Positions 1 through 8,520 are shown, numbered from the stretch's first letter. The stretch is 64,000 nt of DNA from Listeria swaminathanii (GCF_014229645.1 NZ_JAATOD010000001.1:248001-312000); one strand, 5' to 3'. Numbers and translations: made by a program. Notes: generated from the sequence alone by a model not told the origin.

Positions 1-65
1 TACATGGAAGCATCATGCTAATATTGTGTTGTACTAAAAAACATACAAAGAGGAGAGAGTGCAAA

Positions 66-726
66 ATGAAAACGGCAACTCGAAAATTACAAGCAAAGAA
101 ATGTGTATGTGTTTTATTAGCAGGAGGAATACTGGTTAGTGGTATGGCATTTCCCAATCAAGCTCAGGCAAGTACAGGTGAAGAACAACAAGTGAACACG
201 GAAAAACAAGAATTACAAGTAGAAACGGGTTTGACAGATATGGAAGTAAGTTTAGCAGATAAATATGTATCACTATAACAGTGAGATCGATGAGTTTCAA
301 TTAGATAAATCTATTGAACTCGTAATGAAATCAGACCAGGTGAAAGTCGTTGAAAATTATATAAAGGAAACAAATAAACAATTACAACTATCTAAAACTA
401 ATAAAAAAGATGAAGTATATGCAATCTCGCCAACGGGTGAAGCAGATAGAGTAAATCCTAGCCCTAGAATGATGCTTAAATCAGCTGGGGTAACTAGAGT
501 GGATTATCGCTGGAATTATTGTAGAATCAAAATCAGTGCGAAAGCTTTAAAATTTGCAGTCGGTAGCGGCATTGCAATCGCTGGAGTGTATGCACCTGCT
601 AGAGCTGTTCAAGCTGCATGTTCAGTTGCTGGTATAGCTGTTTCGACTTCGAACATCAAACATGGAGTATGGTTTGATTATAATTATTTCACTGGGATTT
701 TTATGGGCAAAGCTGGGAAACAATAG
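66..726 (+). pseudogene. secreted protein gene split by a frameshift
   Basis: Two reading frames form one broken gene. The first (66-278, 70 residues from the ATG at 66) has a signal peptide: a Lys/Arg-rich start, a hydrophobic core (VCVLLAGGILVSGMAF) and an AQAS cleavage region. It ends KYVSL-stop. The second, in the +1 frame, continues from about 265 with YHYNSEIDEFQLDKS and has no signal of its own. Restoring a lost AT dinucleotide near 266-270 would read through as KYVYHYN, so a 2-base slippage deletion is the simplest explanation. The C-terminal part has a hydrophobic Gly/Ala stretch (about 541-660). Listeria carries several small secreted proteins of this type; the function is unknown. 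The N-terminal half may still be exported as a short peptide. Confidence 0.7.
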
Positions 727-747
727 TTCGTTAAAAAGAGGTGTACA

Positions 748-939
748 ATGAAAAAAATATTGGATGATACATTTTGGGTTTTTGGTATAGTATTTGTTTT
801 GTTGCTAATAGCATCTTATTTTCTCCCAATTGGTGAAATCATAGAAGATGCTAGAGTATTTCTTCTAGTGTTTTTCATTTTGAATATTGTGGGAAAATAT
901 TTACTGAAGCAGAGAAAAGAAAACAATAAATTTCGCTAG
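748..939 (+). CDS. small two-helix membrane protein
   Basis: A 63-residue protein with two hydrophobic segments (about residues 8-27 and 36-52) and a basic C-terminal tail (KQRKENNKFR), typical of a small inner-membrane protein. An AAGAGGTG ribosome site lies just upstream of the ATG. It begins 21 bases after the frameshifted secreted-protein gene and precedes a strong terminator, so the two are probably co-transcribed. This suggests that it is an accessory or immunity-like partner of the secreted protein, but that is only inference from position. I recognise no family. Confidence 0.6.
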   Translation: MKKILDDTFWVFGIVFVLLLIASYFLPIGEIIEDARVFLLVFFILNIVGKYLLKQRKENNKFR

Positions 940-978
940 TACCGACAAAAAATGAAAAAAGAAACATTGTAAATAAGG

Positions 979-1029
979 ACGTATGTTTGTGTAATATATT
1001 ATACAAACATACGTTTTGTTGTTTTTTTG
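979..1029 (+). terminator. intrinsic terminator
   Basis: A long hairpin with arms ACGTATGTTTGT and ACAAACATACGT (979-1014) is followed by a T-rich run. It ends the transcript of the secreted-protein/membrane-protein pair. Confidence 0.85.
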
Positions 1030-1094
1030 GTAGTCATGAAGAAGATAAAATGTATAGATGAATCTTCCTAAGTAAGAGTATTTAATTTATTATA

Positions 1095-2102
1095 TTAAAT
1101 CATGCTTCTCAAGTAAGAATTATCATTAATACCTAACTTTTTTCTTACTTTTATGTAGATGCCGTGCTTACTTCTCTTAGACGCCCAAGCATTCATTTCA
1201 CGTACTTTTTCCGAAAGCTCATCAGCCGGAATAAGCCGCCTATCCACCAAAACAGACGGATTAATCAAACGCATTTTCTTCTTATGATGGTAAGTAAAGT
1301 CCACATCATTTTCTTCCAAATGGACACTCGCGAGCAACTGGATTTTCGCGCTTGCATCCGGATTCGCATTCAATTTAGCCAACAATTCAGCATCAGTCAA
1401 CCGGAGATCCGCCGTTGTAATCGTCTCTTGCTGAAACGCAATGCGCATTGCCTCAGCCAAAATCTCATAACTATAAACATTCAGCGGATCATAAAAATAA
1501 TCAATCACTTCCGAATAATATTGCTCAACAAACCATTCTGCCGCAGTGATATTCGCCAAGTAAAGCCGACCATCCACCATTACTAAATCCTGCAAAAATT
1601 CTTCCACCTCAGCTAAACTAATTTTCCCATGGCGATACAAATCTTGCAGCGTATAATCAATCCGGTCAGCACAAAGCTCCGGCGCTTCTTGCTCCAAAAT
1701 CTTCCATTTCGAAATATCATCAAAAATTCCTTTATAAGAATAACCATACTTCTCTAAAATAGCAGGAATCGTCGAAGTTTTTACAAAATCCTCAAAAATC
1801 TGCTCATGATAATTTTCCTCTTCAAAGTCAAGCGCATAATCCACCACATGCGAAAAAGCAGTGTGCGATACGTCGTGCAACAATCCAGCAATTTGCTCCT
1901 CTAAAGAACTACCGAATTTTCGAATAAACAACATCACGCCAATCGAATGGTCAAGCCGACTAAGGTTCCAAAGCGGATTTACCAGATAACTCGAGCCACC
2001 TTGATGGACATGAGCTAGCCGGGAAACCAATGGACTTTGGATTAGTTCAGCTAAAACAGGTTCTATTTCAAATGTTCCGTAGAGCGGGTCTGTAATTTTC
2101 AT
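1095..2102 (-). CDS. HD-domain phosphohydrolase
   Basis: A 335-residue HD-superfamily metal-dependent phosphohydrolase. The N-terminal half has the family pattern: SRLDHSIGV, then the HD pair in GLLHDVSHTAFSH, with further conserved His and Asp residues. The rest resembles dNTPase/YdhJ-like HD proteins. The start was taken at the ATG at 2102 (MKITDPLYG), because the alternative GTG at 2111 overlaps the AGAGGTG ribosome site. It is monocistronic and convergent with the upstream pair. The substrate cannot be read from sequence; nucleotides are the usual ligands in this group. Confidence 0.85.
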   Translation of the reverse strand: MKITDPLYGTFEIEPVLAELIQSPLVSRLAHVHQGGSSYLVNPLWNLSRLDHSIGVMLFIRKFGSSLEEQIAGLLHDVSHTAFSHVVDYALDFEEENYHEQIFEDFVKTSTIPAILEKYGYSYKGIFDDISKWKILEQEAPELCADRIDYTLQDLYRHGKISLAEVEEFLQDLVMVDGRLYLANITAAEWFVEQYYSEVIDYFYDPLNVYSYEILAEAMRIAFQQETITTADLRLTDAELLAKLNANPDASAKIQLLASVHLEENDVDFTYHHKKKMRLINPSVLVDRRLIPADELSEKVREMNAWASKRSKHGIYIKVRKKLGINDNSYLRSMI

Positions 2103-2221
2103 TTTATTCACCTCTTTTTTTAATTATATATTAGCGAACAAATCTTTCCCATGTTTTCCCTAGCAATTCCAATCCCACCTGAGATACAATAAACCCAAAC
2201 AAACGAAACGAGGCGAACGCC

Positions 2222-2782
2222 ATGGCGGAATCACTCATTACTAAAAAAGCGATTGCTGGTGGGCTGATGGAGCTTTGTCAGCATAAGCGGTTTGAAAAGA
2301 TTAGTATTGCGGATATTACGAATATTTGTGGGCTCAATCGGCAAACTTTTTACTATCATTTTACAGATAAATACGATTTGCTTACTTGGACCTATGAAAA
2401 TGACTTTTTCCATTGTTTGGCAGACGGGATTACGCTTGGAAATTGGGATAAACATGTGCTGAAAATGCTGGAATCGATTAAAGAAAATGCTGATTTCTAT
2501 AAAAATACGGTTTCCGCGGATGCGAGTATTCTTTCTTTTTGCTTTTCAAAACTCACGAATTCGCTGTTTATGGATTTGTTTGAGAAAATTGATACGAATG
2601 CGACTGTGAATGAGGCGGACCGGGTTTTCTATGCGGAATTCTTTTCTTACGGATGCTCGGGTGTATTGATTAAATGGATTACACGCGGTTTCAAAGAAGC
2701 GCCAGAAACAATCGCGAATCAGCTATTTCGACTTGCGAAGGATACGGAGTTTTTGGCAAACAGCATGTACCGCGAAAACTAG
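2222..2782 (+). CDS. TetR-family regulator
   Basis: A 186-residue TetR/AcrR regulator. The N-terminal helix-turn-helix is clear (FEKISIADITNICGLNRQTFYYHFTDKYDLL, about residues 21-51). The C-terminal half matches the DhaS/TetR_C_8 type of ligand domain. It lies just upstream of the oleate hydratase gene in the same direction. Repeated AGACAA/TTGTCT motifs sit in the gap between them, so it probably controls the hydratase gene, perhaps in response to a fatty acid. That pairing is inference from position. Confidence 0.85.
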   Translation: MAESLITKKAIAGGLMELCQHKRFEKISIADITNICGLNRQTFYYHFTDKYDLLTWTYENDFFHCLADGITLGNWDKHVLKMLESIKENADFYKNTVSADASILSFCFSKLTNSLFMDLFEKIDTNATVNEADRVFYAEFFSYGCSGVLIKWITRGFKEAPETIANQLFRLAKDTEFLANSMYREN

Positions 2783-2814
2783 ACAATATCGCCAATTTGT
2801 CTAAAAACCAGACA
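2781..2814 (+). promoter_or_regulatory. candidate TetR operator cluster upstream of oleate hydratase
   Basis: Three AGACA/TGTCT half-sites lie in 34 bases: AGACAA (2781-2786), TTGTCT (2797-2802) and AGACA (2810-2814). They form two overlapping inverted repeats just after the TetR gene. No good sigma-A promoter was found beside them. Confidence 0.45.
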
Positions 2815-2891
2815 TAAAGGTTCTTTTGCCCAGATTAAATGCGCGCGAGGAGAGGTATACTATCTGTATCAAGAAATTGGAGGAGATAGTG

Positions 2892-4592
2892 ATGAAAAAT
2901 AAAAAACGTACGCTAGTCGCTCTAACTGGGGCTGCAATTGGGACAGGTATTGCCGCAAAGAAAATTTCTGAACAAAAGGCTGCTGAAAAAGAACGGGCAG
3001 TAGATGAAGCTATTAAAGCGCGCTATTATGGCGATAAACAAGTGTATTTCGTTGGTGGCGGGATTGCTAGTTTGGCGGGGGCTGTTTACTTAATTCGCGA
3101 TGCTAATTTTGATGGGAAAAATATTCATATTATTGAAGGTATGCACATTTTAGGCGGAAGTAACGACGGAGCGGGAAGCGTGGAAAATGGTTTTGTTTGC
3201 CGCGGTGGTCGGATGTTGAACGAAGAAACTTATGAAAATTTCTGGGATTTATTTAGCAGCATTCCGTCGCTTGATATGCCGAACTTTAGTGTGACGGAAG
3301 AAATTTTGAACTTTGACCACTTACACCCAACCCATGCGCAAGCGAGATTAGTTGATAAAGATCGCAATATCCTCGATGCGCATTCGATGGGATTTAATAA
3401 TAACGACCGGATGTTGATGACGAAATTGCTCGCTACTCCGGAAGAAAAACTTGATAATTTAACAATCCGTGATTGGTTTGATGAACACTTTTTCGAAACG
3501 AATTTTTGGTATATGTGGCAAACCACTTTTGCTTTCCAAAAATGGAGCAGTTTATTCGAATTTAGACGTTATATGAACCGAATGATGTTAGAATTTAGCC
3601 GGATTGATACGCTAGAAGGGGTAACGAGAACGCCGCTTAACCAATACGAAAGCTTGATTTTACCTTTGAAAACATTTTTAGATAAACACCATGTTGATTT
3701 TACGATTAATCAAACGGTGGAAGATATTGATTTTAAAGATGCGCCTGGAATTACTGCGACAGCACTTCATTTATCGGATGGATCAACTATCGAACTTGGC
3801 CCGGACGATGACGTGATTATGACGAATGCATGTATGACGGATAGTGCGACACTCGGCGATATGAATACGCCAGCACCAAAACCAGAAGAAAAACCAATTT
3901 CCGGTGAGCTTTGGTATAAAGTCGCGCAAAAGAAACCAAATCTAGGTAATCCAGAGCCATTCTTCGGTCATGAAGAAGAAACAAACTGGCAAAGTTTCAC
4001 CGTCACTTGTCATGGGGATGAATTATTAAAACGCATCGAACGTTTCACTGGAAATATTCCGGGAAGTGGCGCGCTTATGACTTTCAAAGATTCCAATTGG
4101 CTAATGAGTACCGTTGTTGCCGCACAACCCCATTTTAAAGCGCAAGATGCGAATACTACGATTTTCTGGGGTTACGGATTATATCCAGACCGCGTTGGTG
4201 ATTTCGTTAAAAAACCAATGAAAGAATGCACCGGGGAAGAAATTTTATATGAATTAATGTGTCATTTGAACTGGCAAGACGATTTTGAAGAAATTAAAGC
4301 GGATATAATCAATGTAATTCCGTGCTACATGCCATATATTGATGCGCAATTCGAACCACGGGCAATGAGTGATCGTCCGGCCGTTGTTCCAGAAGGTAGT
4401 ACAAACTTCGCGATGATTAGCCAATTTGTGGAAATTCCGAAAGATATGGTTTTCACTGAAGAATATTCCGTTCGCGCCGCTAGAATCGCCGTGTATACGT
4501 TGCTTGATATTGACAAAAAAATCTGCCCAGTAACACCACATAATCGTGATCCAAAAGTGCTAGCGAAAGCAACACAAACCATGTTTAGATAA
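2892..4592 (+). CDS. ohyA: oleate hydratase (myosin-cross-reactive antigen family)
   Basis: A 566-residue FAD-dependent fatty-acid hydratase. This family adds water to the cis-9 double bond of oleate and related acids, giving 10-hydroxy fatty acids, and can detoxify host unsaturated fatty acids. The N-terminal FAD-binding fold is evident (VYFVGGGIASLAGAVYL, residues 51-67, then IHIIEGM). The RGGR-like segment (FVCRGGRMLNEETYENFWDL) is typical of the family. The start at ATG 2892 follows GGAGGAGATAGTG. An upstream in-frame ATG at 2826 has no such site. Residues 8-22 form a short Ala/Gly-rich hydrophobic segment that could associate with membrane. Confidence 0.93.
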   Translation: MKNKKRTLVALTGAAIGTGIAAKKISEQKAAEKERAVDEAIKARYYGDKQVYFVGGGIASLAGAVYLIRDANFDGKNIHIIEGMHILGGSNDGAGSVENGFVCRGGRMLNEETYENFWDLFSSIPSLDMPNFSVTEEILNFDHLHPTHAQARLVDKDRNILDAHSMGFNNNDRMLMTKLLATPEEKLDNLTIRDWFDEHFFETNFWYMWQTTFAFQKWSSLFEFRRYMNRMMLEFSRIDTLEGVTRTPLNQYESLILPLKTFLDKHHVDFTINQTVEDIDFKDAPGITATALHLSDGSTIELGPDDDVIMTNACMTDSATLGDMNTPAPKPEEKPISGELWYKVAQKKPNLGNPEPFFGHEEETNWQSFTVTCHGDELLKRIERFTGNIPGSGALMTFKDSNWLMSTVVAAQPHFKAQDANTTIFWGYGLYPDRVGDFVKKPMKECTGEEILYELMCHLNWQDDFEEIKADIINVIPCYMPYIDAQFEPRAMSDRPAVVPEGSTNFAMISQFVEIPKDMVFTEEYSVRAARIAVYTLLDIDKKICPVTPHNRDPKVLAKATQTMFR

Positions 4593-4596
4593 AGTG

Positions 4597-4634
4597 AAAA
4601 AGTAGCTATTTGTGACAGAATAGCTACTTTTTTT
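4597..4634 (+). terminator. intrinsic terminator after ohyA
   Basis: Hairpin arms AAGTAGCTATT and AATAGCTACTT with an 8-base loop and a run of T. Confidence 0.9.
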
Positions 4635-4674
4635 GCGCCGGGCAGGACAAACGACTGATATTTGCGAAATAGCA

Positions 4675-4703
4675 TTGCTTGTGAACCATAAAACAGCTAT
4701 AAT
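4675..4703 (+). promoter_or_regulatory. sigma-A promoter of rlmN
   Basis: TTGCTT (4675-4680), a 17-base spacer and a perfect TATAAT (4698-4703), 39 bases before the rlmN ATG. Confidence 0.75.
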
Positions 4704-4742
4704 CTTTATAGACGAAAACAAGACCTGAAAAGAGGCTGAACA

Positions 4743-5846
4743 ATGGAAAAAAGCTCCATTTATGGATTAACATGGACAAATTTAACAGAATGGCTAGAGG
4801 CACACGGTCAAAAGAAATTCCGCGCGACACAAGTGTGGGACTGGCTTTATAGAAAACGTGTCAAAACTTTTGAAGAAATGAGTAACGTTCCAAAAGAAAC
4901 AATTGAACTTTTAACAGCGAATTTTGTGATGAACACTTTAGAAGAACAAGTGGTGCAAGAATCTGCAGACGGCACAACGAAATATTTATTCAAGCTGAGT
5001 GACGGTAACTTAATCGAAACCGTAATGATGAAGCAAGAATATGGCTTGTCGGTTTGTGTAACGACCCAAGTTGGCTGTAATATCGGCTGTACTTTTTGTG
5101 CGAGTGGGCTTTTGAAAAAAAGTCGCGACTTAACTGCTGGCGAAATCGTGGAACAAATTATGAATGTACAGCATTATTTGGATGGACGTAATTTGGAAGA
5201 ACGCGTGAGTCACGTTGTTGTAATGGGAATCGGGGAACCGTTTGATAATTACGATAATGTGATGGACTTCTTGCGTGTGATTAACCACGACAAAGGCTTG
5301 GCAATCGGCGCGCGTCATATCACTGTTTCAACAAGTGGACTAGCACCGCGCATTATTGATTTTGCCAATGAAGATTTCCAAGTAAACTTAGCGATTTCCT
5401 TACATGCGCCAAACAATGAACTGCGGACGAGCATTATGCGTATTAACAAAACTTATTCGATTGAGAAATTGATGGAAGCGATCCATTATTACGTTGATAA
5501 AACTAACCGCCGAATCACTTTTGAATACATTATGTTAAAAGGTGTAAATGACCATAAAAAAGAAGCGCTCGAACTTGCGGCACTTCTTGGTGAACATCGC
5601 CATTTAGCATATGTTAACTTAATTCCTTACAACCCGGTGGATGAGCATATTGATTATGAACGCAGTACAAAAGAAGACGTGCTTGCTTTCTATGATACGC
5701 TTAAGAAAAACGGCATTAATTGCGTTATCCGTCGTGAACATGGGACAGATATTGATGCCGCGTGTGGGCAACTTCGTAGTAAACAAATCAAACGAGTTGG
5801 CGTGCGCGAACGGATGAAACAAAAACAAGCAGCAGCGGAAGAATAA
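4743..5846 (+). CDS. rlmN: 23S rRNA (adenine2503-C2)-methyltransferase RlmN
   Basis: A 367-residue radical-SAM dual-specificity RNA methyltransferase. It methylates C2 of A2503 in 23S rRNA, and in many bacteria A37 of some tRNAs. The radical-SAM cluster motif CNIGCTFC is visible (Cys112, Cys116, Cys119). The [13 protein letters not shown] segment is the SAM-binding GGE-like region, and the C-terminal [12 protein letters not shown] carries the conserved catalytic cysteine. The N-terminal accessory domain ([15 protein letters not shown]) is typical of the family. Length is normal. The gene is monocistronic with its own promoter and terminator. Confidence 0.95.
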   Translation: MEKSSIYGLTWTNLTEWLEAHGQKKFRATQVWDWLYRKRVKTFEEMSNVPKETIELLTANFVMNTLEEQVVQESADGTTKYLFKLSDGNLIETVMMKQEYGLSVCVTTQVGCNIGCTFCASGLLKKSRDLTAGEIVEQIMNVQHYLDGRNLEERVSHVVVMGIGEPFDNYDNVMDFLRVINHDKGLAIGARHITVSTSGLAPRIIDFANEDFQVNLAISLHAPNNELRTSIMRINKTYSIEKLMEAIHYYVDKTNRRITFEYIMLKGVNDHKKEALELAALLGEHRHLAYVNLIPYNPVDEHIDYERSTKEDVLAFYDTLKKNGINCVIRREHGTDIDAACGQLRSKQIKRVGVRERMKQKQAAAEE

Positions 5847-5862
5847 TAATTCAAACTATCTG

Positions 5863-5894
5863 GTTTCCATTTGGAGATTGGATAGTTTTTGTTT
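5863..5894 (+). terminator. intrinsic terminator after rlmN
   Basis: Arms AAACTATC and GATAGTTT followed by a T-rich stretch; the loop is large. Confidence 0.6.
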
Positions 5895-5935
5895 ATACTT
5901 AAGTTACCTAAAGCAATTGAAGGAGGACAAAAATC

Positions 5936-6415
5936 ATGGAAGTAGAAATTGTCGAACGAAATGCTTTTACAGCCGTCGGGAAAAAACGAACTTTTTCGGT
6001 TGAAAATAACGCTCAAAAAGAAAAAATTAGCCAATTTTGGCAAGAAGCAAATGCAAATGGCGACGCGGAACGAATCAACGAGCTAGCTGAATTCGCAACA
6101 ATTGACGGTATTTTAGGCGTTTGCCAAATGAACGGCGACCAAATGGACTATTATATCGCGATTGAATCCGAACTCACTCCACCCGCAGACATGGAAAAAC
6201 TAACCATCCCAGCAAGTAAATGGGCCATCTTCAAATCTGTTGGCCCACTACCAAGCTCCATTCAAAAAGTCTGGGAATACATTTACAGCGAATGGTTCCA
6301 AACAAGCAACTATACGCACGGGAACGCTCCAGAATTAGAAGTATACACAGAAGGCGATACGACTGCTGCTGATTATTATTCGGAAGTTTGGATTTCGGTG
6401 GTTGAAAAGGACTAA
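5936..6415 (+). CDS. GyrI-like / AraC effector-binding domain protein
   Basis: A 159-residue stand-alone small-molecule-binding domain of the GyrI/SbmC type, also called the integron-associated or AraC effector-binding domain. It opens with the familiar beta strand (VEIVERNAFTAVGKK). It continues with DYYIAIESE and the IPASKWAIFKSVGPLPSSIQKVWEYIYSEWF core and ends ELEVYTEGD, all characteristic. There is no DNA-binding domain, so it probably senses or sequesters a hydrophobic ligand. AGGAGG precedes the ATG. It sits between rlmN and a VanZ-like gene, with only 34 bases to the latter. Confidence 0.85.
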   Translation: MEVEIVERNAFTAVGKKRTFSVENNAQKEKISQFWQEANANGDAERINELAEFATIDGILGVCQMNGDQMDYYIAIESELTPPADMEKLTIPASKWAIFKSVGPLPSSIQKVWEYIYSEWFQTSNYTHGNAPELEVYTEGDTTAADYYSEVWISVVEKD

Positions 6416-6449
6416 CAAAATCTCATCATGAAATGCAAAGGCGGAGCTA

Positions 6450-7019
6450 ATGACAACCATTCCTATCTCAATTCCAATGACATTAATAGTTATATGTATT
6501 TTTGAGCTAGTATATTTCGGTATTAAAAAATGTATTGTTAAATCATCATTTAATAAAAATGAGACTTTAATCAATGTTGTTTTTGTAGCTTATTTAGCTG
6601 TATTGGTAGAAGTTGTGCTGCTACCATTTAACATAGTAAGTTCAAATACAATCAGAGAAACATTTCCTTTTGAAGCGTATTTGCAAGTCATTCCTTTCAA
6701 GTCAATAAGCTTCTATATTAGCCATATGACAAATTATCATATTATGATTCAATTCTTTGGCAACGTTTTATTATTAGCGCCATTAGCCATTTATATGAAC
6801 ATAAACAGAAGTATATCCGCATTAAAAAATTTAATTTTAGCTCTATGTCTTTCATTCTTCATTGAATTATCGCAAGGCTTACTAAACTTGATTTTTCAAT
6901 ACCCAAACAATGTTTCGGATATAGATGATCTAATTTTAAACGTAATCGGATATATGTGTGCTTTACTTTTAGTTCCTTGGTTCAAAACGATATTCAAACC
7001 AAAGAACAAATTTCATTGA
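6450..7019 (+). CDS. VanZ-like membrane protein
   Basis: A 189-residue polytopic protein with about five membrane segments. It carries the VanZ-family signature: an acidic/aromatic segment after helix 2 (VEVVLLPFNIV), the loop FFGNVLLLAPLAIYM, the helix SFFIELSQGLL and the closing DIDDLILNVIGYMCALLL. VanZ-like proteins have been linked to low-level teicoplanin resistance and cell-envelope effects, but most are uncharacterised. GGCGGAG is the ribosome site. Its stop codon lies inside the loop of the terminator that follows. Confidence 0.88.
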   Translation: MTTIPISIPMTLIVICIFELVYFGIKKCIVKSSFNKNETLINVVFVAYLAVLVEVVLLPFNIVSSNTIRETFPFEAYLQVIPFKSISFYISHMTNYHIMIQFFGNVLLLAPLAIYMNINRSISALKNLILALCLSFFIELSQGLLNLIFQYPNNVSDIDDLILNVIGYMCALLLVPWFKTIFKPKNKFH

Positions 7020-7039
7020 TTGTGAAATTTGTTCTTTTT
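7001..7039 (+). terminator. intrinsic terminator overlapping the VanZ-like gene end
   Basis: Arms GAACAAATTTCA and GTGAAATTTGTTC plus a T run. The stem overlaps the last codons of the gene. Confidence 0.9.
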
Positions 7040-7068
7040 AAATCCCACTATAAACCCATTCCCTAAAA

Positions 7069-7097
7069 TTGACATTGAGAATCATTATCAATATAAT
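7069..7097 (+). promoter_or_regulatory. Fur-controlled promoter of the heme monooxygenase gene
   Basis: Consensus TTGACA (7069-7074), a 17-base spacer and consensus TATAAT (7092-7097). The spacer holds a Fur box, ATTGAGAATCATTATCAAT (7074-7092), so iron-loaded Fur would cover the whole promoter. This predicts strong expression only in iron limitation. Confidence 0.9.
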
Positions 7098-7151
7098 GGA
7101 AGGAACTAGCCTATTATACATACAATACAATTATCCAAGGGGGATTTAAGA

Positions 7152-7517
7152 ATGATTATTGTAACTAATACGATTAAGGTAGAAAAAGGCGCAGCAGAGC
7201 ACGTTATCCGTCAGTTCACAGGCGCAAATGGCGACGGACACCCAACAAAAGATATTGCAGAAGTAGAAGGTTTCCTAGGCTTCGAACTATGGCATAGCAA
7301 ACCAGAAGACAAAGACTATGAAGAAGTAGTCGTAACAAGCAAATGGGAAAGCGAAGAAGCCCAACGCAATTGGGTGAAAAGCGATTCCTTCAAAAAAGCG
7401 CATGGTAGAACTAAAGACACTAGAGAACAAAGAGAAGATCGTAAAGGTATCGTAGGGAATGCGATTGCTCGTTTTGAAGTGGTTCATGTGCAAAATCCTG
7501 TGAGTGTTGAAAAATAA
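7152..7517 (+). CDS. isdG: heme-degrading monooxygenase, IsdG family
   Basis: A 121-residue cytoplasmic heme oxygenase of the IsdG/IsdI type, which opens the porphyrin ring and releases iron. The ABM-fold catalytic triad aligns with staphylococcal IsdG: Asn6, Trp74 (QRNW) and His84 (KKAHG). It is slightly longer than the S. aureus enzymes because of an insert in the middle (FELWHSKPEDKDYEEV). AAGGGGGA precedes the ATG. The Fur box in its promoter fits iron acquisition from heme, and the gene stands alone. Confidence 0.93.
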   Translation: MIIVTNTIKVEKGAAEHVIRQFTGANGDGHPTKDIAEVEGFLGFELWHSKPEDKDYEEVVVTSKWESEEAQRNWVKSDSFKKAHGRTKDTREQREDRKGIVGNAIARFEVVHVQNPVSVEK

Positions 7518-7529
7518 AAAAAGTGAGTG

Positions 7530-7566
7530 AACAAGTCGTTTAGAAGTAGATGGCTTGTTTTTTGCT
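7530..7566 (+). terminator. intrinsic terminator after isdG
   Basis: Arms AACAAGTC and GGCTTGTT (one G-U pair) followed by T residues. Confidence 0.6.
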
Positions 7567-7659
7567 TTCAGAAGAGTGTCGTAACTTTTTGCTTTAAAAT
7601 AAATACAGTGGTTTCCATCCCAAAAGCCCCTTTACTAGCAACCCACAATCCAATCATGC

Positions 7660-7691
7660 TATAATCCTCTAAATGATAACGTTTATCATTT
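7660..7691 (+). promoter_or_regulatory. -10 element with a Fur/PerR-type operator before the nitroreductase gene
   Basis: A TATAAT at 7660-7665 is followed at 7671-7691 by a perfect inverted repeat, arms AAATGATAA and TTATCATTT around CGT. This closely fits the Fur-family operator core (TGATAAC, G, TTTATCA). Its place at the transcription start suggests repression by Fur or a paralogue such as PerR. No convincing -35 was seen. Confidence 0.75.
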
Positions 7692-7706
7692 AAGGGGGAA
7701 TTAAAC

Positions 7707-8282
7707 ATGATCGAAAAAACAATTATGGAACGTCGCAGCATTAAAAAAGCGAATGACGCGCCAATTTCAAGAGAAACAGTGAACACTATTTTAGAGCAAG
7801 CAGCCTTTGCGCCTTTTCATAGCAAAGTAGAGCCGTGGAATGTTTATGTACTGCACACTCTTGCTGAAAAAGAACGTTACATCGAGAAAATTATCGCTTT
7901 CAATGAGCGCGAACAAGGGGTTAGTTTTTCCGAAGCAGAGATTGCGGATTTAAAAGCGGGCTATGCGAAGAAAATTATTACGCCGCCGTACTTGCTCATT
8001 GTGACGACGAATATTATCGGTCACGGGAAAAAGGATTTCGAATCAATCGGAGCAACTAGTGCGTTTATCCAAAATATCCAATTGCTTGGCTGGGAAGCGG
8101 GGATTGGGATGATTTGGCGGACGAATCGGTTTATTTTTGATGCGAAGTTTGCGGATGATTTAGGTATTCCTGCTGAGCAAAAAATTGTCGGGACTTTGCA
8201 TTTAAGTAGTTTAGCTGATGTTCCTGAGGCAAAAACGCGTCGTCCTTTGAATGATTGGGTGAAGGATTTGGCGGATTTGTAA
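7707..8282 (+). CDS. nitroreductase-family flavoprotein
   Basis: A 191-residue FMN-dependent nitroreductase-like oxidoreductase. It has the N-terminal phosphate-binding RRSIKK motif (residues 9-14), the central APFHSKVEPWNVYVL strand, and the SIGATSAFIQNIQLLGWEAGIGMIWRTN region that lines the FMN site in this family. Typical substrates are quinones, nitroaromatics or flavins, using NAD(P)H. The palindromic Fur-like operator in its promoter, beside the Fur-controlled isdG, suggests a role in iron or redox metabolism such as flavin or ferric reduction. That role is inferred. Confidence 0.85.
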   Translation: MIEKTIMERRSIKKANDAPISRETVNTILEQAAFAPFHSKVEPWNVYVLHTLAEKERYIEKIIAFNEREQGVSFSEAEIADLKAGYAKKIITPPYLLIVTTNIIGHGKKDFESIGATSAFIQNIQLLGWEAGIGMIWRTNRFIFDAKFADDLGIPAEQKIVGTLHLSSLADVPEAKTRRPLNDWVKDLADL

Positions 8283-8346
8283 GATTGATGTTTCGGGTGA
8301 TTAGCGTTACAATGAAACAAGTGTAAGAAATAAGGAGGCGAGCAAG

Positions 8347-8517
8347 ATGGCAGTTCCAGCTAGACGTACGTCCAAAGCGAAGAAAAACAAGCGCCGTACG
8401 CATAAAGGCTTAACAGCACCAGGTTTGAGTCGCGATAGTGAAACAGGCGAATACCGTATGTCACACCGCATCTCACCAGACGGCACTTATAAAGGTCGCA
8501 CAATTATCGAAAAATAA
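8347..8517 (+). CDS. rpmF: 50S ribosomal protein L32, cysteine-free form
   Basis: A 56-residue L32 ([20 protein letters not shown] start, [11 protein letters not shown] end), preceded by AAGGAGG. Zinc-binding L32 carries two CxxC pairs in the middle and C-terminal part. Here those positions are occupied by SRDSETGE and SPDG, and the protein has no cysteine. Such zinc-independent forms replace the zinc-binding form under zinc starvation in other Firmicutes. I saw no clear Zur operator in the 64-base gap upstream. The gene follows the nitroreductase gene directly and ends at a strong terminator, so it may also be read from that promoter. Confidence 0.93.
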   Translation: MAVPARRTSKAKKNKRRTHKGLTAPGLSRDSETGEYRMSHRISPDGTYKGRTIIEK

Positions 8518-8520
8518 GAG

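Noticed and set aside
1164..1586. 140-codon plus-strand frame opposite the HD protein gene
   Set aside because: No ribosome site and clearly antisense to a conserved enzyme.
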